A stretch of 26,966 bases of DNA from Eggerthella sp. CAG:298 (GCA_000435675.1 FR895146.1:11381-38346); one strand, 5' to 3'. Shown: positions 15,331 to 22,957, counted from the stretch's first letter. Program-made: numbers and translations. The notes: generated by a model not told the origin, from the sequence alone.

Positions 15331-16887
15331 ATGACCGAGCGCTCTTCACTTACCTTGCCCGCATGTCTCATCATCATGGATGGGTTCGGGCTTGCGGATC
15401 CTGGATGTGGGAATGCCATCTCTTTGGCAAACACGCCTCATCTCGATGAGCTTTTCGCAACCTGTCCGCACATCGAACTCGATGCTTCGGGAAAGCCCGT
15501 TGGTTTGCCGGAGGGTCAGATGGGCAATTCCGAGGTCGGGCATTTGAATATCGGTGCTGGACGAACGGTCCACCAAGAGCTCTCGCGTATCGATAATGCC
15601 TGCGAGAGCGGAGAGCTCTTCGAAAACGAGGTGATCGCCTCTGCGATGAGATCGGTCGCTGAGCATGGTTCTACCTTGCATCTTATGGGACTCCTTTCTG
15701 ATGGTGGCGTGCATTCGAATAACGCGCATCTTTATGCGTTGCTCGAGATGGCCAAGCGTCTTGGTGTGAAGAAAGTCCGTGTTCACTGCTTCATGGACGG
15801 TCGTGATGTGCCGCCGTGCAGCGGCAGTGGTTACATCGAAGAGCTCGAGGAGAAGATCGCAGCTATTTTCAAGGATGTGCCTAACGCCGATGTGCGCATC
15901 GGCGTGGTCTCGGGTCGCTATTATGCGATGGATCGTGATAATCGTTGGGATCGTGTCGAACAAGCCTGGCGTGCAATTTGGCTGGGGGAGAACGCGACCG
16001 AGCGCAATGCGCGAGAGGTCATGGAAGATTCGTATGCAGCAGAGGTGACCGACGAATTCGTCGTTCCGGTCAGTTTGACGGGTGAAGCAGCGAGCGCGCA
16101 GGATGCGTTCGTCTTCTTCAATTTCCGTCCCGATCGTGCTCGTGAGATCTCGCGTGCGCTTTGCGATCCTGCATTCGACGCGTTCGCTCGTCCCACTTGG
16201 GAAAAGCCCGTATTCGTCTGTTTAACCGAATACGATCCTACCATTCCGGCGCCTATCGCATTTCCGAAGGTCTGTCCCGATCATGTGCTTGCCGATGTGC
16301 TTGCCGAAGAAGGGCTTCGCCAGTATCACATTGCTGAAACGGAGAAGTACGCGCATGTGACCTTCTTCTTCAATGGTGGGGTAGAAGAGCCGAAAGCACT
16401 CGAGACCCGCACGCTCATTCCTTCACCTAAAGTGGCTACCTACGACCTTCAGCCAGAAATGAGTGAGCCTGAAGTTGCAGAAACGCTCGTAGCTGCGATC
16501 GATAACGATGAGGCGGATGTCTATATAGTGAACTTCGCCAATTGCGACATGGTCGGCCATACAGGCGTGTTGGATGCTGCCATCAAGGCGGTGGAAGCGG
16601 TCGATTCAGGTGTTGGTGCGGTCGTCAATGCGATACGCCGCAAAGGGGGAGTGGCGCTCGTTACGGCTGATCACGGCAATGCAGATTGCATGATCGCAGA
16701 AGATGGCACGCCGTTCACTGCGCATACCACAGCTCCGGTGCCGCTCATCCTGGTCGATGGCGCGAACAAGGGCTATGCGCTCAAAGATACGCGCGGCATC
16801 CTTGCGAACATCTCTCCAACGCTGCTCGATATGATCGGGATTCCGCTACCGAGCGAAATGACCGCAGAATCTCTTCTTGAAAAGTAG
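15331..16887 (+). CDS. gpmI: Phosphoglycerate mutase, 2,3-BPG-independent
   Basis: 518 aa. This metal-dependent (usually Mn) alkaline-phosphatase-superfamily enzyme interconverts 3- and 2-phosphoglycerate through a phosphoserine. The metal site starts with MDGFG (D17), and the phosphoserine is S67 in MGNSEVGHLN. The inserted transferase domain contains MDGRDVPP, FNFRPDRAR and FNGGVE. The C-terminal metal residues are in NCDMVGHTG, TADHGNAD and HTTAPVP. The ribosome site GGAG (15321-15324) overlaps the tpiA end, with ATG 15331 three bases after that stop. This is the last glycolytic enzyme of the cluster; no enolase gene is in the window. Confidence 0.97.
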   Translation: MTERSSLTLPACLIIMDGFGLADPGCGNAISLANTPHLDELFATCPHIELDASGKPVGLPEGQMGNSEVGHLNIGAGRTVHQELSRIDNACESGELFENEVIASAMRSVAEHGSTLHLMGLLSDGGVHSNNAHLYALLEMAKRLGVKKVRVHCFMDGRDVPPCSGSGYIEELEEKIAAIFKDVPNADVRIGVVSGRYYAMDRDNRWDRVEQAWRAIWLGENATERNAREVMEDSYAAEVTDEFVVPVSLTGEAASAQDAFVFFNFRPDRAREISRALCDPAFDAFARPTWEKPVFVCLTEYDPTIPAPIAFPKVCPDHVLADVLAEEGLRQYHIAETEKYAHVTFFFNGGVEEPKALETRTLIPSPKVATYDLQPEMSEPEVAETLVAAIDNDEADVYIVNFANCDMVGHTGVLDAAIKAVEAVDSGVGAVVNAIRRKGGVALVTADHGNADCMIAEDGTPFTAHTTAPVPLILVDGANKGYALKDTRGILANISPTLLDMIGIPLPSEMTAESLLEK

Positions 16888-16948
16888 TAAGCTGTTTGTC
16901 ATAATAAGTGTTTTGTATGGCATAAATCGTATGAGATAAGGGATCAAC

Positions 16949-17209
16949 TTGTCAGCACTCGCAATCATCTTTTCTGTCTTGCTCGTTCTTTCGGGCATCG
17001 GACTCATCATCTTCATCCTGTTGCATTCTGGTAAAGGTACCGGCGTTTCGGACATGATCGCTTCGAGCGTGTATGGTACGAACCAGGGAACGAGCATCGT
17101 TGAGAAGAACCTTGATCGCATCACCATTATTCTGGTGGCGGTGTTCTTGGTATCGCTCATCGTGCTCATGATCATCTTCCCACACGGCACGATCAATCCT
17201 GGCCAGTAG
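16949..17209 (+). CDS. secG: Preprotein translocase subunit SecG
   Basis: 86 aa integral membrane protein, the small non-essential partner of SecY and SecE in the export channel. Two hydrophobic spans (about 3-25 and 52-76) flank the conserved cytoplasmic loop with LLHSGKGTGVSD. The start codon is TTG at 16949, with AAGGGA at 16938-16943 five bases upstream. No ATG or GTG in frame gives a full first span. It follows gpmI by 61 bases and may be cotranscribed, an arrangement common behind tpiA in actinobacteria. Confidence 0.93.
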   Translation: MSALAIIFSVLLVLSGIGLIIFILLHSGKGTGVSDMIASSVYGTNQGTSIVEKNLDRITIILVAVFLVSLIVLMIIFPHGTINPGQ

Positions 17210-17279
17210 GCAGAATGAAGGCTTCGAGCACGCTTCGTGCCGCTCGAGGTTCCGTCTGCAAGAAATTGTCTATCGCTTC

Positions 17280-17307
17280 TTGCAAGATCGCAAACTTTTG
17301 ATAAGAT
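17280..17307 (+). promoter_or_regulatory. Promoter of tRNA-Leu
   Basis: TTGCAA (17280-17285) lies 16 bases before TAAGAT (17302-17307), which carries the TG of an extended -10 (17299-17300). The tRNA begins 18 bases after the -10. Confidence 0.55.
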
Positions 17308-17325
17308 AGACAGCGCTGAAAACAC

Positions 17326-17415
17326 GTCGGAGTGGTGGAACGGCAGACACGCTAGCTTGAGGTGCTAGTGCCCATTTGAACGGGTGTGCGGGTTCAAATC
17401 CCGCCTCCGACACCA
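17326..17415 (+). tRNA. tRNA-Leu (anticodon GAG)
   Basis: 90 nt, including a long class II variable arm and encoded CCA. The acceptor stem GTCGGAG/CTCCGAC is perfect. The anticodon stem CTAGC/GCTAG holds loop TTGAGGT with anticodon GAG, and the T arm is GCGGG-TTCAAAT-CCCGC. It decodes CUC and CUU. Confidence 0.95.
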
Positions 17416-17426
17416 GCTAAAAAAGT

Positions 17427-17453
17427 AAGGCTCCCATTACTGGGAGCCTTTTT
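17427..17453 (+). terminator. Terminator of tRNA-Leu
   Basis: The 10-bp perfect stem AAGGCTCCCA (17427-17436)/TGGGAGCCTT (17441-17450) has a TTAC loop and runs into TTTTT to 17453. A textbook intrinsic terminator. Confidence 0.92.
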
Positions 17454-17521
17454 CATACTATGGAACCAAAGTTCAGCACGATCTTCTGCTGAAGCACCAT
17501 TGATGATCACCTTGGAGCGTC

Positions 17522-18475
17522 ATGTCTCACTTGAGCCTACAGAATCATGAAAAGCGAACGAGCACCGTGAGGCGCGTGCTGCTTGCCGTGCTCTTGCTCA
17601 ATCTTGCGGTTGCGCTTGCGAAGTTCGTTTACGGAACCATCTCGTATTCGACCGCAATGCAGGCTGATGGCATCCACTCGATCTTCGATTCTGCGGGTAA
17701 TGTGGTCGGGCTTATCGGGATCAGCCTTGCTACGCGTCCTGCCGATAAAGAGCACCCGTACGGACATTTCAAGCTGGAGACCTTCGCTTCGCTCATGATC
17801 GGGCTCATGCTCATCTTCGCTGCCTATCAGGTTGGATCGAGTGCGGTCACCTCGCTTATCGAAGGTAGCTATCACACGGAAGTCACGGCTATCTCGTTCG
17901 TCGTCATGGTGGGTACGCTCGCGGTCAATCTCTTCGTAACCACCTACGAACGCAGGATGGGTAATCGCCTTAAGAGCGACATCCTCAAGGCTGACGCGGC
18001 GCATACGCTCTCAGATTGTCTCGTTTCGATTGGCGTTATCGTTGGGCTCATCTTGGTCGCCTGTGGGATAGAGATGGCAGACGACATCATGGCGCTCATC
18101 GTCATGGTGGCTATTCTGTTCACCGCCTTCGATATCTTCAAGAGTGCGTTCGCTACCTTCACCGACGAAGCACGTATTCCTGCTGCAGAGATTCGTGAAG
18201 TGGTTGAGAGCGTAGAGGGGGTTCAAGAAGCCCATCAGATCCGTACGCGCGGACTGCAGGGCGAGATCTACCTCGATCTGCACATTCTGGTCGATCCTGA
18301 GATGACGGTCATTGCCTCGCATAAGGTGGTCTCAGAGATCGAACAGAAGCTCTCAGAGACCTTCCCTGAGGTCCAAGACATCCTCATCTATGTTGAGCCG
18401 AATGACGAAGAGCATCGTACGGATAAGGGCTCCATCGGCAATACGGCTACGAATAAAACAACTACCGAAGAATAG
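17522..18475 (+). CDS. Cation diffusion facilitator (CDF) metal exporter
   Basis: 317 aa. Six membrane spans are followed by a ferredoxin-like cytoplasmic metal domain (about 210-302). The CDF metal site is visible as HSIFD (52-56) in span 2 and HTLSD (161-165) in span 5, with HPYGH (78-82) in the loop between spans 2 and 3. The family exports Zn, Fe, Mn or Co in exchange for protons; the two H-x3-D pairs fit zinc best, but the metal is inference. The last ~15 residues are polar and Thr-rich. GGAG at 17514-17517 precedes ATG 17522. It sits alone between the tRNA-Leu terminator and a convergent LysR gene, 26 bases from its stop. Confidence 0.9.
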   Translation: MSHLSLQNHEKRTSTVRRVLLAVLLLNLAVALAKFVYGTISYSTAMQADGIHSIFDSAGNVVGLIGISLATRPADKEHPYGHFKLETFASLMIGLMLIFAAYQVGSSAVTSLIEGSYHTEVTAISFVVMVGTLAVNLFVTTYERRMGNRLKSDILKADAAHTLSDCLVSIGVIVGLILVACGIEMADDIMALIVMVAILFTAFDIFKSAFATFTDEARIPAAEIREVVESVEGVQEAHQIRTRGLQGEIYLDLHILVDPEMTVIASHKVVSEIEQKLSETFPEVQDILIYVEPNDEEHRTDKGSIGNTATNKTTTEE

Positions 18476-18501
18476 CCAAGATCCCTTCAGCTTCGATAGG
18501 G

Positions 18502-19470
18502 CTAGCTTTCATCGCCAGACGCATTGGGGTGTTCGATGTAAGTGGTGACCGTGGGATTCGCCTCGATATAGGCACGCAATTTCTTGATATAGCGCTTTGC
18601 CAGTTCGCTCAAGTCATGCGCAGCTTGGTGAATGTAGCCAACGGTCATCTTCTCATCTGCTTCGAGCGGAATGGCAACGATGCCTGCATTCATCTCATCG
18701 GAGAGCACGCCGGTTGCAATGGTGTACCCGTCGAAATTGGTCAATAAGTTCGAGAGCGTTCCGCGGTCCGAATAGGTGATCTGCTTCTTGTGGGGAAGAT
18801 GGCTGAGCGGCTCTTCTGAGAAGAAGAATGAATTATTCGCGCCCTGCTCGAACGAATAGCGTGTGTAGTCTTCAAGCTGTTCGGGCTTGACCGATGTTTC
18901 TTGCGCAAGGGGATGGTGCTCGCCAACAAAGACATGGGGCTCTGCTTCAAAGAGCGCAACGAATTCGAGCCCTGCATCGCTGAGCGCTTTCGATATCACG
19001 CGCTTGTTGAAATTGCTGAGATAGAGCACGCCCAACTCGCTTCGATAACTTTTCACGTCTTCGATGATCTCAGCGGTACGAGTTTCGCGAAGCGTGAACT
19101 CATATTCGTCTTGATCGTATTCTTCGACGAGGTCAACGAAGGCTTTTACGCAGAACGCATAGTGCTGCGAGGAGATGGAGAGCTTCTGCACTGCTTTATT
19201 GCCCGTGCCGCTATAGCGCGCTTCGAGCAGATCGACCTGCTCGAGGACTTGGCGGGCATAGCCAACGAATTCGACACCTTCCTGAGTGAGGGTGATGCCG
19301 CGATTGCTGCGATTGAATATCTCGATCCCGAGCTCTTGTTCGGCATCCTTGATGGCAGTGGAGAGTGCCGGCTGTGACACATACAGGTTCTGGCTCGCGG
19401 CATTGATCGAGCCGCATTCGACCACTTCAGTGATATAGCGCAGTTGTTGGAGCGTCAGATTCGATTGCAT
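18502..19470 (-). CDS. LysR-family transcriptional regulator
   Basis: 322 aa. The N-terminal winged helix-turn-helix (about 5-64) shows the family pattern LRYITEVVECGSINAASQNL and SQPALSTAIKDAEQELG, then a linker helix and an effector-binding domain of about 220 residues. No individual subfamily is recognised. AAGAGG (complement of 19483-19488) is 12 bases before the ATG, a rather long spacing. It lies downstream of metQ on the same strand, but metQ has a terminator between them, so it probably has its own promoter in 19471-19558. Context suggests it could control metQ and/or the divergent opine-dehydrogenase operon; that is inference. Confidence 0.9.
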   Translation of the reverse strand: MQSNLTLQQLRYITEVVECGSINAASQNLYVSQPALSTAIKDAEQELGIEIFNRSNRGITLTQEGVEFVGYARQVLEQVDLLEARYSGTGNKAVQKLSISSQHYAFCVKAFVDLVEEYDQDEYEFTLRETRTAEIIEDVKSYRSELGVLYLSNFNKRVISKALSDAGLEFVALFEAEPHVFVGEHHPLAQETSVKPEQLEDYTRYSFEQGANNSFFFSEEPLSHLPHKKQITYSDRGTLSNLLTNFDGYTIATGVLSDEMNAGIVAIPLEADEKMTVGYIHQAAHDLSELAKRYIKKLRAYIEANPTVTTYIEHPNASGDES

Positions 19471-19558
19471 AGCGTTTCGGTGCCTCTTGATGGTGAGTTA
19501 TTCATGAACATACCGTATTGTAGCGCAACGGGACTCATTGCTCCGAAGGGGAGGGAGT

Positions 19559-19592
19559 AAAAAAAGAAGACCCGACAGAGTGCCGGGTCTTC
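19559..19592 (-). terminator. Terminator of metQ
   Basis: Read on the minus strand, GAAGACCCG and CGGGTCTTC form a 9-bp stem (plus coordinates 19584-19592 and 19566-19574) followed by seven T (19565-19559). It starts 22 bases after the metQ stop. Confidence 0.9.
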
Positions 19593-19614
19593 ATAGATCA
19601 ATTGAGTCGAGTGT

Positions 19615-20451
19615 TTAGAATACGGTAAGCACCGCGCCCGAATAATTCTCATTGATGTAGTCGCGTACTTCATCGCTCGTCAAAGCCTTAGCGAGTGCTT
19701 TGATCTTCTCTTTGTCCTGATTGCCGTCCTTCACTACGAGCAGGTTAGCGTAGGTCTGAGCAGCCAGCGAATCGCTCGTCTCTTTCACGAGCGCTTTATC
19801 GATCAAATCGCCCTCAAGAGCGTAGTTCGCATTGATACCAGCGAGTGCAACATCATCGATGACCGTTGGAACGGTTGCAGCCTCGATCTCGACGATCTCG
19901 AGATTCTTGGGGTTGCTCGTGATGTCTGCCTTCGTTGCGGTCACGCCTGCATCATCGTTGAGTTCGATGAGTCCGTTCTCTTCGAGCAGCAGCAGTGCGC
20001 GCGCTTCATTGGTAGCATCGTTGGGTACGGCGACCTTAGCACCATTAGGGATCTCGGAGAGATCAGTGTATTTGGTCGAGTACAGACCGAAGGGCTCATA
20101 ATGAACGCCAACCACGTCTACCAGATGCGTTCCCTGCTCTTCGTTGAAGTTGTCAAGATAGGGCTTGTGCTGGAAGTAGTTCGCATCGACCTCTTCCTGC
20201 TCGGTTGCCGTATTGGGCAAGACGTAGTCGGTGAACTCTTTCACCTCGAGGGTGTAGCCCTCTTTCTCAAGCGCAGGCTTCACAACATCGTTCAAGATCT
20301 CGGCATGGGGGGTTGGGACCGCCGCGATGGTGATGGTCTTGTCTTCAGACGATGAACCGCCGCCCGAGCAGCCAGTGAGAGCCAAGAGGGAGAGCGCGAG
20401 TGCAGCCACTACTGCAACAAGTAGCTGGGGGAATCGTTTTGCTTTTTCCAT
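19615..20451 (-). CDS. metQ: MetQ/NlpA-family substrate-binding lipoprotein
   Basis: 278 aa. A lipoprotein signal comes first: positive KAKR, a hydrophobic stretch, then the lipobox LALTGC with C28 as the lipidated cysteine, followed by a Gly/Ser linker. The mature domain has the NlpA/MetQ pattern: TPHAEILNDV, FTDYVLPNTA, DANYFQHKPYLD, FGLYS, VAVPNDATNEARAL and INANYAL. MetQ binds L- or D-methionine outside the membrane and delivers it to the MetNI ABC transporter; other NlpA members bind other amino acids, so the ligand is not certain. No MetN or MetI gene is in the window, so the binding protein is unlinked. The start is ATG 20451, with AAAGGA (complement of 20461-20466) 9 bases upstream; a longer frame reaching 20526 has no signal-peptide logic. 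Confidence 0.92.
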   Translation of the reverse strand: MEKAKRFPQLLVAVVAALALSLLALTGCSGGGSSSEDKTITIAAVPTPHAEILNDVVKPALEKEGYTLEVKEFTDYVLPNTATEQEEVDANYFQHKPYLDNFNEEQGTHLVDVVGVHYEPFGLYSTKYTDLSEIPNGAKVAVPNDATNEARALLLLEENGLIELNDDAGVTATKADITSNPKNLEIVEIEAATVPTVIDDVALAGINANYALEGDLIDKALVKETSDSLAAQTYANLLVVKDGNQDKEKIKALAKALTSDEVRDYINENYSGAVLTVF

Positions 20452-20788
20452 TGAATGAGTTCCTTTCTGTGTCTTCCTTATCGCGTGGCGTCCTTTTGAT
20501 CCACGAACGATCAAGCTCGAATTCAATGGTGATTAGTCTAAACATTGCGTTTTCTGAGCACAATCCTTCTTGTTATCATCAGTTCTTCTAACTGGTTATA
20601 GCGAACGTATGCTTGGAGCGAGATGCTGCATTTGCAGCGCAGGTGATCACGAGAAAACCGACTCGATCGCGCGTAGTCTTATATGCAGAGGGCTTGCATA
20701 ACCCGCTCTTACCCCTTGCTAGCTTTTGGCGTATCATAGAAGCGTTTCATAGGCTATTGAATAATCCAATCTAAGAAAGGTCGTTCTT
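20452..20788. other. 337-bp divergent regulatory region metQ / opine dehydrogenase
   Basis: No gene or RNA was found here. It must hold promoters for both directions. Toward plus, TTACCC (20709-20714) and TATCAT (20732-20737) are 17 bases apart, a weak candidate. Toward minus, no confident pair was found. Two dyads with TGCA arms occur at 20625-20638 and 20682-20700. The opine-dehydrogenase ribosome site AAGAAAGG is at 20773-20780. I see no SAM-riboswitch-like or T-box-like stem set ahead of metQ. Confidence 0.5.
20682..20700. promoter_or_regulatory. Dyad TATGCA-N7-TGCATA, candidate regulator site
   Basis: The 6-bp perfect arms are separated by 7 bases, the size and shape of a typical LysR-type operator. 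It lies about 90 bases before the opine dehydrogenase start. A related dyad, GCTGCA-TT-TGCAGC, is at 20625-20638. Assignment to the neighbouring LysR is inference. Confidence 0.4.
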
Positions 20789-22018
20789 ATGATCGATGTA
20801 GAAGAATTGCGAAGCGCGCCCATAGCGGTCCTCGGTGGTGGCGCAGTTGGTAAGACGTGCGGCGCGGATTGCGCGCTTGCAGGGCAAGAAGTTCGTATCT
20901 GTGATCTTGATCCCTTCTTCGAATCAAGCCTTGGTACGGTCGAGCGGACCGGTATCACTATCGGTCAGAAGCTTCCCGGTACGCAGACGAAATACGGGTT
21001 CGCTCGTTATGGTCGCGCAGAATTCGCGAAGGTCACCAATTCGGTCGCAGAGGCCGTGAAGGGCGCGAAGCTCATCGTGGTCGGCATTCCTTCTATCGCT
21101 CATGAGGTGTTCTTCAGTGCGCTCATCCCGTGCCTTGAAGATGGTCAGATCATCCACATCATCCCGGACAACTATGGCACGCTGAAACTGCGCAAGATGA
21201 TGCGTGAGGCAGGTTGCACGAAGAAGGTCATCGTAGGCGGCTGGTCGAGCGCTCCTTACGGCACGCGCGTTGATACTGAAGGCGGCATCATGAATGCGCA
21301 TGTGAGCTTGGTCTATCGTGCGATTACCTTGCGTGGTGCAGCGCTTCCGATGACCGACCAGGAAGACTTCCTTGAAAGCTCCAAGGCGCTTGGGTGCTTT
21401 GATGCCATAACCCAGGGTGATGGTGTGGTCAGCGGCGAGACCGTGCTCGATATCGGTTTCTCGAACGTGAACCCCGTTATCCATGTTCCGGGCACCCTCT
21501 TGGGCGTTTCCACGATGGAGAACTTCAACACGGTGCTCCATATGAACAAGCACGATTACAGTATCTATAGTCACAGTTTCTGCCCGTCTATCGCAGAGGT
21601 GCAGTATCGGTTCTACAACGAAGAGATCGCGCTCGCTAATGCGATCGGCGTTGGTATCCAGCCTTTCGATAAAGAGGTCTTCTATCAACGTACGAGCGTG
21701 CTCGGCCAGGAATACATGGGCGAGGGCTGCGACGTTCCGTTCGACGAGGAATGGGAAGTGGGCTATGGCACCGGTCCGTTCACGATCCAGAATCGCTACG
21801 TAACGGAAGATGTGCCGGTCGGCTGTCATGTCTATCATGAACTGGGCAAGAAGTTCGGCGTTCCGACACCCATCATCGACTCGATGATCGTGCTCGGCGG
21901 CGTTATGAACAAGACCGACTATTTCGAAAGCGGCCTTAAGCTCGAGGATCTGGGCATTGGCCATATGGATAAAGAGGCGTTGCTCGCGTATCTGAATGAG
22001 GGCGTCTATACCGAATAA
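20789..22018 (+). CDS. Octopine/nopaline (opine) dehydrogenase-family protein
   Basis: 409 aa. Family enzymes reductively condense an amino acid with a 2-oxo acid, or oxidise the resulting opine, using NAD(P)H. The N-terminal Rossmann domain has AVLGGGAVGKT (13-23) and an acidic residue D39 after strand 2, favouring NAD. The C-terminal helical dehydrogenase domain carries SNVNPVIH with the likely catalytic His232 and RYVTEDVP with Asp341, the conserved His/Asp of octopine dehydrogenases. Length fits (about 400). The substrate is unknown. AAAGG at 20776-20780 precedes ATG 20789. It is the first gene of a two-gene operon with the racemase-family gene 34 bases downstream, divergent from metQ. 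It differs from metallophore opine synthases in having no nicotianamine-synthase-like partner nearby. Confidence 0.85.
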   Translation: MIDVEELRSAPIAVLGGGAVGKTCGADCALAGQEVRICDLDPFFESSLGTVERTGITIGQKLPGTQTKYGFARYGRAEFAKVTNSVAEAVKGAKLIVVGIPSIAHEVFFSALIPCLEDGQIIHIIPDNYGTLKLRKMMREAGCTKKVIVGGWSSAPYGTRVDTEGGIMNAHVSLVYRAITLRGAALPMTDQEDFLESSKALGCFDAITQGDGVVSGETVLDIGFSNVNPVIHVPGTLLGVSTMENFNTVLHMNKHDYSIYSHSFCPSIAEVQYRFYNEEIALANAIGVGIQPFDKEVFYQRTSVLGQEYMGEGCDVPFDEEWEVGYGTGPFTIQNRYVTEDVPVGCHVYHELGKKFGVPTPIIDSMIVLGGVMNKTDYFESGLKLEDLGIGHMDKEALLAYLNEGVYTE

Positions 22019-22052
22019 CCGTGCGCAAGCACCTTATGTTAGGAGTTGTGGC

Positions 22053-22814
22053 ATGACGTGGCAACGCCCGTTCGTGAATTCTCAAGACCTTGCGGGGACC
22101 TTCTCGGTTCCCGCTCACTTCACTTCAGGCCATGCGATCGGCGTGATCGCGGTCGATCTGAAGTATCCGAAGCTTCCTGGAAATGTGGTGAATGCGACCA
22201 CGTTCGATTTTCCGGTGCTCTATAAGAAGGTCGAATTCGACATCGAGCTGCTCTTTGAAGGAGCTCCTGAGCTTGAGATGGTCGTTGTCGAGGCTGCCAA
22301 AGAACTGGAGGCTGAAGGCGTGCGTGCGATCGTGGGAGCGTGCGGATACTTCGCGCACTTCCAAAAGCAGGTTGCGGATGCGGTAAGTGTCCCTGTCTTC
22401 CTTTCGAGCCTCTGCCAGCTTCCGCTCATCAAGCTTGGTTTGAAGCAAGATCAGAAGATCGCGGTGTTCGCGGCGAGCGCAGATAATATCGACGATGAGA
22501 TATTGAGCGGGGTCGGATCGCAGTTGGATGATCTCATTATCCAAGATGTAGGCTCGATGGAGAGCTTCGCCCCGATCCGCTGGGGCGAGGAGACGCTCGA
22601 CAACAAATGGCTTACCGAAGATCTCGAAAAGACGGCCCATGACCTGGTCGAGCAATATCCAGAGATAGGTGCGATCCTGCTCGAATGCAGCGATCTGCCA
22701 CCGTACGCCTATGCCATCCAGGCAGCAACGGGACTGCCGATATTCGACTTCATCACGCTCATCAAATGGGCGCATTCCGCTGTTGTGCAAACGCCCTATT
22801 ATGGATATTTTTAA
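22053..22814 (+). CDS. Asp/Glu racemase-superfamily protein
   Basis: 253 aa. The superfamily covers aspartate, glutamate and hydantoin racemases, maleate isomerase and arylmalonate decarboxylase, and works with one or two active-site cysteines. Both expected cysteines are visible: C97 in VGACGYFAHFQ and C212 in LLECSDLPPYA, suggesting true two-base racemase or isomerase chemistry. LGLKQDQKIAVFAAS resembles the strand entering the second lobe. The exact substrate is not recognisable. I chose ATG 22053, behind AGGAG at 22041-22045; an upstream in-frame ATG at 21996 lies inside the dehydrogenase gene. It pairs with the opine dehydrogenase, so it may supply or consume a D-amino acid for that enzyme (inference). 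There is no terminator before the tRNA-Val promoter. Confidence 0.82.
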   Translation: MTWQRPFVNSQDLAGTFSVPAHFTSGHAIGVIAVDLKYPKLPGNVVNATTFDFPVLYKKVEFDIELLFEGAPELEMVVVEAAKELEAEGVRAIVGACGYFAHFQKQVADAVSVPVFLSSLCQLPLIKLGLKQDQKIAVFAASADNIDDEILSGVGSQLDDLIIQDVGSMESFAPIRWGEETLDNKWLTEDLEKTAHDLVEQYPEIGAILLECSDLPPYAYAIQAATGLPIFDFITLIKWAHSAVVQTPYYGYF

Positions 22815-22823
22815 CCAGAGGGC

Positions 22824-22851
22824 TTGACGGTCTTCGTGGTTCAGGTATACT
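22824..22851 (+). promoter_or_regulatory. Promoter of the tRNA-Val/tRNA-Gly unit
   Basis: TTGACG (22824-22829) and TATACT (22846-22851) are 16 bases apart, each 5 of 6 to consensus. It begins 10 bases after the racemase stop and 32 bases before the mature tRNA-Val. Confidence 0.85.
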
Positions 22852-22882
22852 AATCAACCGCTGAAAGGCATTCTGTTTAAGT

Positions 22883-22957
22883 GGGCGATTAGCTCAGCGG
22901 GAGAGCATCACCTCGACACGGTGGGGGCCACTGGTTCGATCCCAGTATCGCCCACCA
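22883..22957 (+). tRNA. tRNA-Val (anticodon GAC) with C at position 33
   Basis: 75 nt with encoded CCA. The acceptor stem GGGCGAT/ATCGCCC is perfect, the D stem is GCTC/GAGC, and the T arm is ACTGG-TTCGATC-CCAGT. The anticodon stem is TCACC/GGTGG with loop TCGACAC and anticodon GAC at 22915-22917. The base before the anticodon (22914, position 33) is C, whereas nearly all elongator tRNAs have U there. Shifting the loop by one destroys the stem, so the reading is firm. It decodes GUC and GUU. Confidence 0.93.

Noticed and set aside
17225..17246. Terminator after secG
   Set aside because: GCACG-CTT-CGTGC can pair but no U-tract follows and the outer stem has a bulge.
20452..20600. SAM riboswitch or T-box leader ahead of metQ
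   Set aside because: No set of conserved stems, T-box sequence or terminator/antiterminator pair could be drawn in the leader.
20924..21964. A 346-codon minus-strand frame opposite the opine dehydrogenase
   Set aside because: Low-complexity mirror composition with no recognisable domain; the plus-strand gene has clear Rossmann and catalytic motifs and a ribosome site.
20789..22814. Opine metallophore (staphylopine/pseudopaline-like) cluster
   Set aside because: There is no nicotianamine-synthase-like gene and no metallophore exporter or importer; the racemase belongs to the Asp/Glu superfamily rather than the DapF-like histidine racemase.
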